Origin: Microbacterium terregens
Lineage (GTDB): Bacteria > Pseudomonadota > Alphaproteobacteria > Sphingomonadales > Sphingomonadaceae
Assembly (NCBI RefSeq): GCF_027922045.1
Contig: NZ_BSEX01000015.1
Coordinates: 1 to 64,000, forward strand
Direction of reading: 5' to 3'
DNA: 64,000 bases
Positions within the stretch are counted from its first letter, which is position 1, and every line of letters starts with the position of its first letter. This document shows positions 56,456 through 64,000 of this stretch, piece after piece. The translations under genes were made by a program, and so were the position numbers. The notes below the pieces were generated by a model, which ran no database searches, was not told the origin of the DNA, and saw only the letters and a list, made by a program, of their open reading frames with translations.

Positions 56456-59400
56456 ATGCGCCTCTCGCGGTTCTTCATCACGCGCCCGATCTTCGCGGCC
56501 GTCATCGCGATCGTGATCACGATCATCGGTGCGATCGCCTATCTGGCGCTTCCGATTTCCCAGTACCCGGACATCGTGCCGCCGACCGTCACGGTCACGG
56601 CGAGCTATCCTGGCGCCTCGGCCGAGACCGTCGCCGAAACCGTTGCTGCGCCCATCGAGCAGGAGATCAACGGCGTCGACGACATGCTGTACCAGTCGTC
56701 GCAGTCGACCGGCGACGGCAATGTGACGATTACCGTCACCTTCAAGTCCGGCACCAACCTCGATGCCGCGCAGGTGCTGGTGCAGAACCGCGTCGCAGTC
56801 GCCGTGCCGCGTCTGCCCGAAGAAGTGCAGCGCCTTGGTGTCGTGACGCGGAAGACCACGCCGGACTTCCTGATGGTCGTCAACCTGATCTCCCCCGACA
56901 ATTCGGTCGATCGCAGCTATATCTCCAACTACGCGCTTACCCAGGTCAAGGACCGGCTGGCGCGTATTGAGGGCGTGGGCGATGTGCGGATGTTCGGCGC
57001 ACGCGACTTCGCGATGCGCGTCTGGATCGATCCGGGCCGGGCCGCGGCGCTGAACCTGACGGCGGGCGACATCGTCCAGGCGTTGCGCGCGCAGAACATC
57101 CAGGTCGCCGCCGGGACGCTTGGTCAGCCCGGCTCTACTCCCACTGGCAACGCGTTCCAGCTCAACATCGAGACGCAGGGTCGCCTGAAGGACCCGGCAG
57201 AGTTCGGGCGGGTGGTCATCCGCACCGACAACGATGGGCGCCAGGTGCGCGTGAGCGACGTGGCGCGGGTCGAGCTCGGCGCCGCCGACTATTCGTCCAA
57301 CACCTACCTGTCGAACCAGCCGACCGTCATTCTCGGCGTGTTCCAGCGTCCGGGATCGAACGCCCTTGCCGCCGCAACGGCGGTGCAGGACGAGCTCGAG
57401 GCGATGTCAAAGGACTTCCCCAAGGGTTTGGAATACCGCGTCATCTACAATCCGACTGAGTTCATCTCCCAGTCGATCGACGCGGTCTACCACACGCTCG
57501 GCGAGGCGGTGTTGCTGGTCGTGCTGGTCGTGATCGTGTTCCTGCAGAAGTGGCGCGCGGCGATCATCCCGGTGGTTGCCATCCCCGTGTCGCTGATCGG
57601 CACGATGGCGGTGCTGCTGCCGCTCGGCTACTCGCTCAACAATCTTTCGCTGTTCGGCCTGGTGCTGGCGATCGGCATCGTCGTGGACGACGCGATCGTC
57701 GTCGTGGAGAATGTCGAGCGCAACCTGTCGCGCGGCATGTCCCCGCTCGAGGCGGCGCGCACGTCCATGGACGAAGTGTCCGGCGCGCTGGTTGCCATCG
57801 TGCTGGTGCTGCTGGCGGTGTTCCTGCCGACGCTGTTCCTCAACGGGCTTTCGGGTGCCTTCTACAAGCAGTTCGCGGTCACGATCTCCGTCGCGACGGC
57901 AATCTCGCTGCTGGTGTCGCTCACCCTTTCACCCGCCCTCGCCGCGGTGCTGCTGACCGGGCATGAGGGAGAGCCCAAGGGTCGCATCGGGCGGATCACC
58001 AGCCGCGCGGCGGACGCCTTCAACCGGGGCTTCGATCGCTTGAGCCACGGCTACAGCCGCCTGACCCGGGTGCTGGTCACGCGTCCGAAGCGCATGATGG
58101 TGACCTATGCGGGACTGATCGCGGCAACGGTCGCCATGTTCTGGGTGACGCCGGTCGGCTTCATCCCGGCGCAGGACCAGGGCTACTTCCTGACGGTCAT
58201 CCAGCTGCCGCCGGGCTCCTCGCTTGAGCGCACGGATGAGGTGATGCGCAAGGTCGTGGCCCGCATCCTGCCCATCAAGGGCGTGAAGGGATCGGTGATG
58301 CTCGCCGGATTCGATGGACCGTCGCAGACGCTCGCGCCGAACAGCGCGGCCGCCTATGTCCCGCTGCAGTCCTTCGAAGAGCGCAAGAAGCTGGGCGTCA
58401 CCTACGCCGGCATCATGGACGAGGCGCGCAAGCGTACGGCCGACATCAATGAGGCGATGCTGCTCGTCGTGCCGCCGCCGCTCATCCAGGGTATCGGATC
58501 GGCCGGTGGCTATCGCATGATGATCGAGGATCGTGGCGAGCACGGCTATGCCGAACTGGGCAAGACGGCGTTCGATCTGATCGGCAAGGCGAATCAGACC
58601 GAGGGCCTGCAGCAGGTCTATACCTTCTTCAACACGGCCACCCCGCGCGTTTTCGCCGATATTGATCGGCGGAAGGCGGACCTGCTGGGCGTGCCACCGG
58701 AGCGGGTGTTCGAGGCGCTGAACGTCTATCTCGGTTCGGCCTTCGTCAACGACTTCAACATGTTGGGTCGCACATATCGCGTCACCGCTCAGGCCGATGC
58801 ACCGTTCCGCACCACCGAAGCGGACATCGCCAACCTGAAGACGCGCTCGAACTCCGGGGCGATGGTGCCGATCGGCTCCGTCTCCACCTTCGAGAACAAG
58901 ACCGGCCCGTATCGGGTGACGCGCTACAACCTCTTCCCCGCGGTGGAGGTCGATGGCGACACCGCACCGGGATACAGTTCCGGCCGGTCGCTGCTCACGA
59001 TGGAGAAGCTCGCGAGCGAGTTGCCACCGGGCTACGAAGCCGAGTGGACCGGCATTGCGTTCCAGCAGAAGATGGCCGGCAGCACAGCAGGCCTGGTGTT
59101 TGCGCTGGCCGTGCTGTTCGTCTTCCTGGCGCTCGCGGCGCAGTATGAAAGCCTGACGATGCCGCTGGCGATCATCCTGATCGTGCCCATGTGCCTTCTG
59201 GCCGCCATGGCGGGCGTCAATCTGCGAGGAATGGACAATAACGTCCTGACCCAGATCGGGTTGGTGGTGCTGATCGCGCTGGCCGCCAAGAACGCCATCC
59301 TGGTGGTGGAGTTCGCAAAGCAGGCGGAGGAGCAGGACGGCCTCTCGACCGTGGAGGCAGCGGTTCGCGCCGCACATGACCGCCTGCGGCCGATCCTGAT

Positions 59401-59644
59401 GACCTCGTTCGCCTTCATCCTGGGAGCCGTGCCGTTGCTGATCGCGAGCGGGGCCGGCGCGGAGCTCCGCCAGGCGCTGGGGACGGCGGTGTTCTTCGGG
59501 ATGATGGGCGTGACTGCCTTCGGCCTGCTGTTCACCCCGACCTTCTACGTCGTGTGCCGCGCGCTGGGCGATCGCATCGCCCGCCTTCGCTCTCGCAAGG
59601 CTGCCGACCGTGACGCCGCACCTCACTTCCAGCCCGCTGAATAA
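56456..59644 (+). CDS. RND efflux pump, HAE1 family (MexF/AcrB class)
   Basis: This 1062-residue pump has 12 membrane helices with two large periplasmic loops. It starts MRLSRFFITRPIFAAVIAIV, and the proton-relay helix contains LVLAIGIVVDDAIVVVENVE (Asp-Asp pair near residue 415). The end has QIGLVVLIALAAKNAILVVE. It exports drugs or solvents from the inner leaflet or periplasm with the adaptor and outer-membrane protein encoded on either side. GAGGAG precedes the ATG. Sequence closeness to MexF suggests amphipathic drugs such as quinolones or phenicols; that is inference. Confidence 0.94.
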   Translation: MRLSRFFITRPIFAAVIAIVITIIGAIAYLALPISQYPDIVPPTVTVTASYPGASAETVAETVAAPIEQEINGVDDMLYQSSQSTGDGNVTITVTFKSGTNLDAAQVLVQNRVAVAVPRLPEEVQRLGVVTRKTTPDFLMVVNLISPDNSVDRSYISNYALTQVKDRLARIEGVGDVRMFGARDFAMRVWIDPGRAAALNLTAGDIVQALRAQNIQVAAGTLGQPGSTPTGNAFQLNIETQGRLKDPAEFGRVVIRTDNDGRQVRVSDVARVELGAADYSSNTYLSNQPTVILGVFQRPGSNALAAATAVQDELEAMSKDFPKGLEYRVIYNPTEFISQSIDAVYHTLGEAVLLVVLVVIVFLQKWRAAIIPVVAIPVSLIGTMAVLLPLGYSLNNLSLFGLVLAIGIVVDDAIVVVENVERNLSRGMSPLEAARTSMDEVSGALVAIVLVLLAVFLPTLFLNGLSGAFYKQFAVTISVATAISLLVSLTLSPALAAVLLTGHEGEPKGRIGRITSRAADAFNRGFDRLSHGYSRLTRVLVTRPKRMMVTYAGLIAATVAMFWVTPVGFIPAQDQGYFLTVIQLPPGSSLERTDEVMRKVVARILPIKGVKGSVMLAGFDGPSQTLAPNSAAAYVPLQSFEERKKLGVTYAGIMDEARKRTADINEAMLLVVPPPLIQGIGSAGGYRMMIEDRGEHGYAELGKTAFDLIGKANQTEGLQQVYTFFNTATPRVFADIDRRKADLLGVPPERVFEALNVYLGSAFVNDFNMLGRTYRVTAQADAPFRTTEADIANLKTRSNSGAMVPIGSVSTFENKTGPYRVTRYNLFPAVEVDGDTAPGYSSGRSLLTMEKLASELPPGYEAEWTGIAFQQKMAGSTAGLVFALAVLFVFLALAAQYESLTMPLAIILIVPMCLLAAMAGVNLRGMDNNVLTQIGLVVLIALAAKNAILVVEFAKQAEEQDGLSTVEAAVRAAHDRLRPILMTSFAFILGAVPLLIASGAGAELRQALGTAVFFGMMGVTAFGLLFTPTFYVVCRALGDRIARLRSRKAADRDAAPHFQPAE

Positions 59645-59654
59645 GGAGGGCCCG

Positions 59655-61058
59655 ATGCGTTCGATCCTGATCACCACCTCGGCGCTGGCGCTTGCCGCCT
59701 GCGCCGCAGGTCCCGACCATGCGGCACCCAATCATCCGCAAAGTGCAGGCGGCAGCTTTGTCGCCGCAAGCGCCGTCGTCACGCCGGAGCCGGTGAAGGG
59801 CGATTGGTGGCGGCTCTACGATGATCCCGTGCTGGACCAGCTCGTCGCGGACGCCCTGGCGGCCAACACGGATGTTCGAGCCGCCGCCGCCCGCGTGGAG
59901 CGTGCGCGGGCGCTCTTGCGCGGGGCCCGCGCGAACCAGCTTCCCCAGGCCACCCTGGGTGCGGGCGCGAACTACGGACGGACGCCCGAAATGCAGCGGG
60001 TCCCCGGAATGTCCCGCGAGAACTGGCAAATCGATGCGGGTCTGAACGTGAGCTATGAGGCCGACTTGTTCGGACGCCTCTCGCGCAATGTGGAGGCATC
60101 GAGAGGCGATGTCGGCGCCGCAGTTGCCGATGCAGAAGCGGTCCGCGTGGCGGTGGTTGCCGAGACCACCCGTGCCTATGCCGATGCCGCGTCTGCCGCG
60201 GAACGGATGAAGGTTGCCGAGCACATCGTGCGACTGCTCGACCAGTCGCTCGACCTGACCGAACGGCGTCGCAGCGTCGGCGAAGGAACGCGGCTCGACA
60301 CAGCGCGGATCGGCGCTCTGCGGAATGAGCGTCAGGCGCAGGTTCCCACGCTCCGTGCCGAGCGCGACGCCGCGCTGTTCCGTCTGGCCCTGCTGACTGG
60401 CCGCGCCCCCGCCGATCTTCCGCCGGTGGCTGCGGCGCGGACGTCCACGCTGCGGCTGAACCAGCCGATCCCGGTGGGCGACGGAGCTGCACTGCTCGCC
60501 AGGCGTCCGGACGTCCGCGCAGCAGAGCGAAGGCTCGCCGCCGCGACCGCGCGGATCGGCGTGGCGACCGCGGACCTGTATCCGCGGATCACCCTCGGAG
60601 CGTCCGGAGGTTCGACCGGCACGGATATCGGCGACGTCTTCGGTGCGGGGCCGTTGCGGTGGCTGGTGGGAGGCTTGCTGAACTGGGCGGTGAACCCGGG
60701 ACCCGCGCGGGCCCGTGTGGCGGCCGCCGAGGCGGAAAGCCGGGAGGCCCTAGCAGACTTCGACGGCTCCGTCCTCCGGGCACTGCAAGAGACGGAGACG
60801 GCGCTCTCGGCCTACGCCAATGCGCTGGACCGGCGGACGGCACTCCAGGCCGCGCGCAATGAAGCGGAAGCCGCCGTAAACATCGCGCGGGCGCGGCAGC
60901 GCGAGGGCGACATCGACTCTCTCGCACTCCTCGATGCGGAACGCACCTTTGCCGATGCGGAAGCCGCGCTGGCGAACGCCGACGCCTTCATCGCCGACGC
61001 CCAGGTCGATCTCTTCCGCGCCCTGGGCGGGGGCTGGCAAAATGAAGAAGCCGCATGA
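59655..61058 (+). CDS. Outer-membrane efflux factor (OprM/OprN class)
   Basis: This 467-residue protein has a signal peptide with lipobox (ALALAACAAGPDH), then GDWWRLYDDPVLDQLVADAL and the two helical repeats, and RPDVRAAERRLAAATARIGV. It forms the exit channel for the RND pump. I chose ATG 59655 with AAGGAGG just upstream over the frame start at 59610. The gene begins 10 bp after the pump stop. It differs from the NodT factor at 42795, so the two export systems have their own channels. Confidence 0.93.
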   Translation: MRSILITTSALALAACAAGPDHAAPNHPQSAGGSFVAASAVVTPEPVKGDWWRLYDDPVLDQLVADALAANTDVRAAAARVERARALLRGARANQLPQATLGAGANYGRTPEMQRVPGMSRENWQIDAGLNVSYEADLFGRLSRNVEASRGDVGAAVADAEAVRVAVVAETTRAYADAASAAERMKVAEHIVRLLDQSLDLTERRRSVGEGTRLDTARIGALRNERQAQVPTLRAERDAALFRLALLTGRAPADLPPVAAARTSTLRLNQPIPVGDGAALLARRPDVRAAERRLAAATARIGVATADLYPRITLGASGGSTGTDIGDVFGAGPLRWLVGGLLNWAVNPGPARARVAAAEAESREALADFDGSVLRALQETETALSAYANALDRRTALQAARNEAEAAVNIARARQREGDIDSLALLDAERTFADAEAALANADAFIADAQVDLFRALGGGWQNEEAA

Positions 61059-61191
61059 CTGCGTAGTCCGACGCCATTTGCAAATCCTGCCGAACCACGG
61101 ATGCATGCGGCTGCGTAACGAGCTTGATTTCGTGACCGATTTGGCTGCAAGCACTCGGGTTCGGGGGCGGTGGTGATGCTTAGGATTTGGA

Positions 61192-63099
61192 ATGGCCGCA
61201 TCGGCGTTTGAGGATCATGTTGCGAACCGCCGGTTCGAGCTGCTGGTACAGTCCGTCACCGACTACGCGATCTACATGCTCGATCCGGAAGGCCATATCG
61301 TCACCTGGAACGCCGGTGCCGAACGCTTCAAGGGCTATTCCCCCGACGAGATCGTCGGCCAGCATTTCTCGCGCTTCTTCACCTCGGAGGATCGCAAGGC
61401 GGATCTGCCGGGGCGGGCGCTTCGGATCGCTGCCCGCGAAGGCCGGTTCGAAGCCGAAGGATGGCGCGTCCGCAAGGACGGCGGGCAATTCTGGGCGCAT
61501 GCCGTGCTCGATCCGATCCGAGCCGAGAACGGGACGTTGCTCGGCTATGCCAAGATCACGCGCGACATCACCGAAAAGCGCCGGCTAGAGCGCGCGACGT
61601 ACGACAGTGAACTCCAGTTCCGCCTGCTCGTCCAGGGCGTGCGCGACTATGCGATCTACATGCTGGATCGCAGCGGCCGGATCACGAGCTGGAATTCGGG
61701 TGCACGGGCGATCAAGGGGTATGAGGAAGCGGAAGTGCTGGGCCAGCATTTCTCACGCTTCTACACCGAAGAGGACCGCGCCCGCGGTGCGCCGGCGGCA
61801 GCCTTGGCCACCGCTCTGGGCGAAGGCAAGTTCGAGGCCGAGGCGCAGCGGGTCCGGAAGGACGGTTCGCTGTTCTGGGCGCACGTGGTGATCGATCCGA
61901 TCTACAACGGTGCCGGCCAGCACGTCGGCTTCGCGAAGATCACGCGCGACATCAGCGAGAAGGTTCGTGCAAGCGACGAACTGCGACAGACCCAGGCTGC
62001 CCTGCTCCAGTCGCAGAAGCTTCAGGCGCTGGGGGAGCTGGCAGGGGGCATCGCGCACGACTTCAACAATCTGATGACCGTCATGCGCGGCGCCGCCGAC
62101 TTCCTCTTGCGGCAGCCGGATCTGCCCGTCGGAAAGCGCAGCCGCTATTTGCATGTGATGCTGGAAACCGCCGAGCGGGCGACGAGCCTCACCTCGCAGC
62201 TTCTTGCCTTTGCCCGGCGCCAGCCGCTGGAGCCGGAGGTGATCGACCTGAGCGTGCGCCTGGATGCGCTGGGCGAGATGCTCCAGCGCACGCTGGGGAG
62301 CCAGTACGACCTGCAGCTGGACCTGTTTCCGGCGCTTTGGCGGGTCGAGATCGATCCCACGGGCCTCGAAACGGCGCTTCTCAACGCGGTGCTGAACGCG
62401 CGCGACGCGATGCCGAACGGCGGGCGCATCACCATCTCGACCCGCAACTGGTCGACGCCCAGCGGCGACATGGTCCGGCTGTCGATCAGCGACACGGGCG
62501 AGGGTATTCCCCCCGAGCGGTTGGAGCGCGTCTTCGAGCCGTTCTTCACCACCAAGCCTACGGGCAAGGGGACTGGCCTCGGCCTCTCGCAGATCCACGG
62601 GTTCGCCACGCAGTCCGGCGGCGCGGTCGACATCGAGTCGCAGGTGGGCGTGGGAACCGCGGTGCACATGCTTCTGCCGCGTACGGAGAAGGCCGCTCGC
62701 GAAGACGTCAGTGACGCCGGAGATATCTCGATCCCACATGGGCTTCGGGTTCTGCTGGTCGAGGACAGCGAGCACGTCCGCTATTTCGCCCGCCAGCTGC
62801 TCGAGGACCTCGGCTGCGTGGTCACCCAGGCGTCCGATGGCGAGGAAGCACTGGGGCTCCTCCAGTCGGATACGTTCGACATCATCTTCTCGGACATCGT
62901 GATGCCCAGGCTCAGCGGGCTCGACCTGGCGCAACGCGCCAGGGAACTGGGCTACTCGCTGCCGGTGCTGCTCGCGAGCGGCTACAGCAGCAAGCAGTTC
63001 ATCCCTGCCGACGAGCGCGAGTTTCCAATCCTCCGCAAGCCCTACAAGCTAGAGACCCTGGCAGCAGGAGTGAAGCAGCTGCTGGAGAAAGAGGCCTGA
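61192..63099 (+). CDS. PAS-PAS hybrid histidine kinase with receiver
   Basis: This 635-residue cytosolic protein has two PAS domains (about residues 15-125 and 140-255) that are near duplicates (DYAIYML and GQHFSRF occur in both), a HisKA domain with the phospho-His in GGIAHDFNN (His289), an HATPase (DTGEGIPPERLERVFEPFF and GKGTGLGLS) and a C-terminal receiver with Asp568 (FSDIVMPRLSG). No membrane helix is seen, so it senses a cytosolic cue such as redox, light or a metabolite. No cognate regulator or DNA-binding gene is beside it. The receiver may act in a relay or as a check on phosphate flow. Confidence 0.93.
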   Translation: MAASAFEDHVANRRFELLVQSVTDYAIYMLDPEGHIVTWNAGAERFKGYSPDEIVGQHFSRFFTSEDRKADLPGRALRIAAREGRFEAEGWRVRKDGGQFWAHAVLDPIRAENGTLLGYAKITRDITEKRRLERATYDSELQFRLLVQGVRDYAIYMLDRSGRITSWNSGARAIKGYEEAEVLGQHFSRFYTEEDRARGAPAAALATALGEGKFEAEAQRVRKDGSLFWAHVVIDPIYNGAGQHVGFAKITRDISEKVRASDELRQTQAALLQSQKLQALGELAGGIAHDFNNLMTVMRGAADFLLRQPDLPVGKRSRYLHVMLETAERATSLTSQLLAFARRQPLEPEVIDLSVRLDALGEMLQRTLGSQYDLQLDLFPALWRVEIDPTGLETALLNAVLNARDAMPNGGRITISTRNWSTPSGDMVRLSISDTGEGIPPERLERVFEPFFTTKPTGKGTGLGLSQIHGFATQSGGAVDIESQVGVGTAVHMLLPRTEKAAREDVSDAGDISIPHGLRVLLVEDSEHVRYFARQLLEDLGCVVTQASDGEEALGLLQSDTFDIIFSDIVMPRLSGLDLAQRARELGYSLPVLLASGYSSKQFIPADEREFPILRKPYKLETLAAGVKQLLEKEA

Positions 63100-63379
63100 C
63101 GGGGCAGGGCGTGTGCGCAGCGAGATCAGGAAGCGGGTGAGCGCCTGAGCAGGGGCCGCCGAGAGGCGTGTTCATCGCGCCGCGACCTTCGCCAGGCCAC
63201 CGCCGTCTGCCAGCTTTGATATAGGTGCGGTAGGTGCCGGGTATAATCCGTCCGCGTTAGCCCATGGGATGATCCCGTAGGCACCTGCCGTGCGGCGGGT
63301 GTCGCGTATCCGGTCAGGAGAGCTGGATGCTGGTGCCTCTAGTGAGACTTGTCACCCGCAGTGGCGTTTGCGCCGAAGA
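63100..63379. other. Gap with possible structured RNA
   Basis: No convincing gene lies between the kinase and tRNA-Glu. A 12-bp stem is possible between 63227-63238 and 63280-63291 (10 Watson-Crick, 2 G-U pairs) with a 41-base loop that itself holds GGGAT-G-ATCCC (63266-63276); an alternative local hairpin CACCTGCC/GGCGGGTG lies at 63282-63301. It could be a small RNA or leader; I recognise no known class. Confidence 0.4.
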
Positions 63380-63454
63380 TGGTGACCCCTACGAGAATCG
63401 AACTCGTGTTTTCGCCGTGAGAGGGCGACGTCCTAACCGCTAGACGAAGGGGCC
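63380..63454 (-). tRNA. tRNA-Glu (CUC anticodon)
   Basis: Read leftward, the acceptor arms GGCCCCT and AGGGGTC pair (with one G-U), followed by discriminator A and encoded CCA (63380-63382). The anticodon loop CTCTCAC gives CTC, for tRNA-Glu. The D-arm (TCTAGCGGTTAGGA) and T-loop TTCGATT are normal. It is complete and shows no sign of integration next to it. Confidence 0.95.
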
Positions 63455-63681
63455 AATCGCTTGGTGAGGTGGCCGTTTACGGTCGGAGGCTGAGCACGTC
63501 AAGCAACCAATTCGCTCCACCAGCTCTTTTTCGTAACCACTTGGGATGGCCGCGGAAAATGTGACTTGTAGGTCCGTCCCGCCGAACTTGCACCGGTGCG
63601 GAGCCCTGACTCCCCGTTCATCCTTTGGCAACCTTTCCCTCGGTCGCGCATTGAAGCAGCAACAACCTTGTAGGTGATGTG

Positions 63682-63759
63682 ATGTTCAAGTTCGTTCCCG
63701 TGGTCTTCGCTTCGGTGCCCCTGGTGGCGGTGGTCAGTGCCTATGTGATGGTGCACTGA
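63682..63759 (+). CDS. Tiny membrane peptide
   Basis: A 25-residue frame starts MFKFVPVVFASVPLVAVVSA and is a single hydrophobic helix. GTAGGTG lies 5-6 bp before the ATG. A terminator hairpin follows at 63803. The size, signal and terminator fit a small membrane peptide, but short hydrophobic frames also occur by chance. Confidence 0.35.
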   Translation: MFKFVPVVFASVPLVAVVSAYVMVH

Positions 63760-63802
63760 TCGAGCCCTGGACCGCTCGCTCCAGCGGAGAAGGCAAAAAG
63801 AA

Positions 63803-63840
63803 AGGGCCGCCGGGGTGATCCCAGCGGCCCTTCCTGTTTT
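63803..63840. terminator. Bidirectional terminator
   Basis: AGGGCCGC (63803-63810) pairs with GCGGCCCT (63824-63831) around a 13-base loop; rightward it is followed by TCCTGTTTT and leftward by CTTTCTTTTT. It closes the leftward gene at 63858 and any rightward transcript from 63682. Confidence 0.8.
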
Positions 63841-63857
63841 GCGTTGCCGCGAGTGGC

Positions 63858-64000
63858 TTAGGCTTCTTCGCCCTCGACCGGCGCTTCGTCGCGCGCGATC
63901 TCGCCCGGCTCGGCGTTGGGGTCATAGTCCTCGGTGAAACCGGCGGTGTCCTGCTCGAACATCGCAGCCATCACGTCGACGCCCTGCGCCTGCATGTCGG
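63858..64000 (-). CDS. C-terminus of an unidentified acidic protein
   Basis: The last 46 codons of a leftward gene are inside the window. The end is acidic (FEQDTAGFTEDYDPNAEPGE, then EAPVEGEEA) and starts with a helical part (MQAQGVDVMAAMFEQ). Acidic low-complexity tails like this occur in several housekeeping proteins of sphingomonads, but I cannot name it. The terminator at 63803 follows its stop. Confidence 0.7.
   Translation of the reverse strand, partial: DMQAQGVDVMAAMFEQDTAGFTEDYDPNAEPGEIARDEAPVEGEEA

Noticed and set aside
63332..63445. Rightward frame with an AGGAGA ribosome-like site running through the tRNA
   Set aside because: Its product is antisense translation of tRNA-Glu (ends ENRTRVFAVRGRRPNR), a well-known artefact.
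1..64000. CRISPR array, insertion sequence or transposase, rRNA
   Set aside because: I looked for regularly spaced repeats, DDE transposases with inverted ends and rRNA sequences and found none in the window.

Overview
The window is GC-rich DNA (about two-thirds G+C by eye) from an alphaproteobacterium, most likely a sphingomonad (Sphingomonas-like). The signs are two large TonB-dependent receptors, DUF6356 and DUF3088 proteins, NodT-type outer-membrane factors and promoters matching the alphaproteobacterial general-stress sigma factor EcfG. The genus is inferred from gene content; no marker gene is present to prove it.

Region 1 (1 to about 10.95 kb) is part of a P2-like (Peduovirus-type) prophage. 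The gene order is that of P2: terminase P and portal Q point right; scaffold O, capsid N, small terminase M, head completion L, tail X, a lysis cassette (holin-like protein, endolysin, nested Rz/Rz1-type spanins), R and S point left. A perfect 29-bp dyad lies between the divergent O and P genes. A DNA adenine methylase follows Q. The tail and integration genes must lie left of the window.

Region 2 (about 10.9 to 16.3 kb) is accessory DNA. It holds a run of very small, overlapping leftward genes (one with a helix-turn-helix look), a spermidine-synthase-like methyltransferase-fold protein, a cold-shock protein, a PHB-depolymerase-family esterase and a plasmid-type replication/HTH protein. It ends at a 3' fragment of tRNA-Gln(UUG) at 16250-16299. 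Such fragments are left at the far end of elements integrated into tRNA genes, so I read this as the right attachment site of an integrated element lying to its left.

Region 3 (17.2 to 33.6 kb) is a glycan-use locus. A promoter-led operon encodes a TonB receptor, GH43, GH92, GH125 and GH92. A third, divergent GH92 and a second TonB receptor follow. GH92 and GH125 are exo-alpha-mannosidase families, so the likely substrate is alpha-mannan or N-glycan mannose.

Region 4 (33.6 to 39 kb) holds housekeeping and unassigned genes: DUF6356, an FAD/NAD(P)-binding protein, DUF763, a UbiB-family kinase and a lipoprotein-like EEP phosphatase.

Region 5 (39.1 to 44.2 kb) is a MarR-led, overlapping operon for an AaeAB-like tripartite exporter: FUSC, DUF1656, HlyD-type adaptor and NodT-type outer-membrane factor. 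A GH2 enzyme follows.

Region 6 (46.3 to 51.1 kb) holds two divergent fused genes, GH1-RmlD and glycosyltransferase-UDP-galactopyranose mutase. Each has a near-consensus EcfG promoter in the shared intergenic region, pointing to a stress-induced surface glycan.

Region 7 (51.4 to 61.1 kb) holds an MFS exporter, a lactonase-fold protein and a TetR-controlled RND efflux operon with a duplicated operator. Region 8 (61.2 to 64 kb) holds a PAS-PAS hybrid histidine kinase, a possible structured RNA, tRNA-Glu(CUC), a 25-residue peptide and the C-terminus of an unidentified acidic protein.
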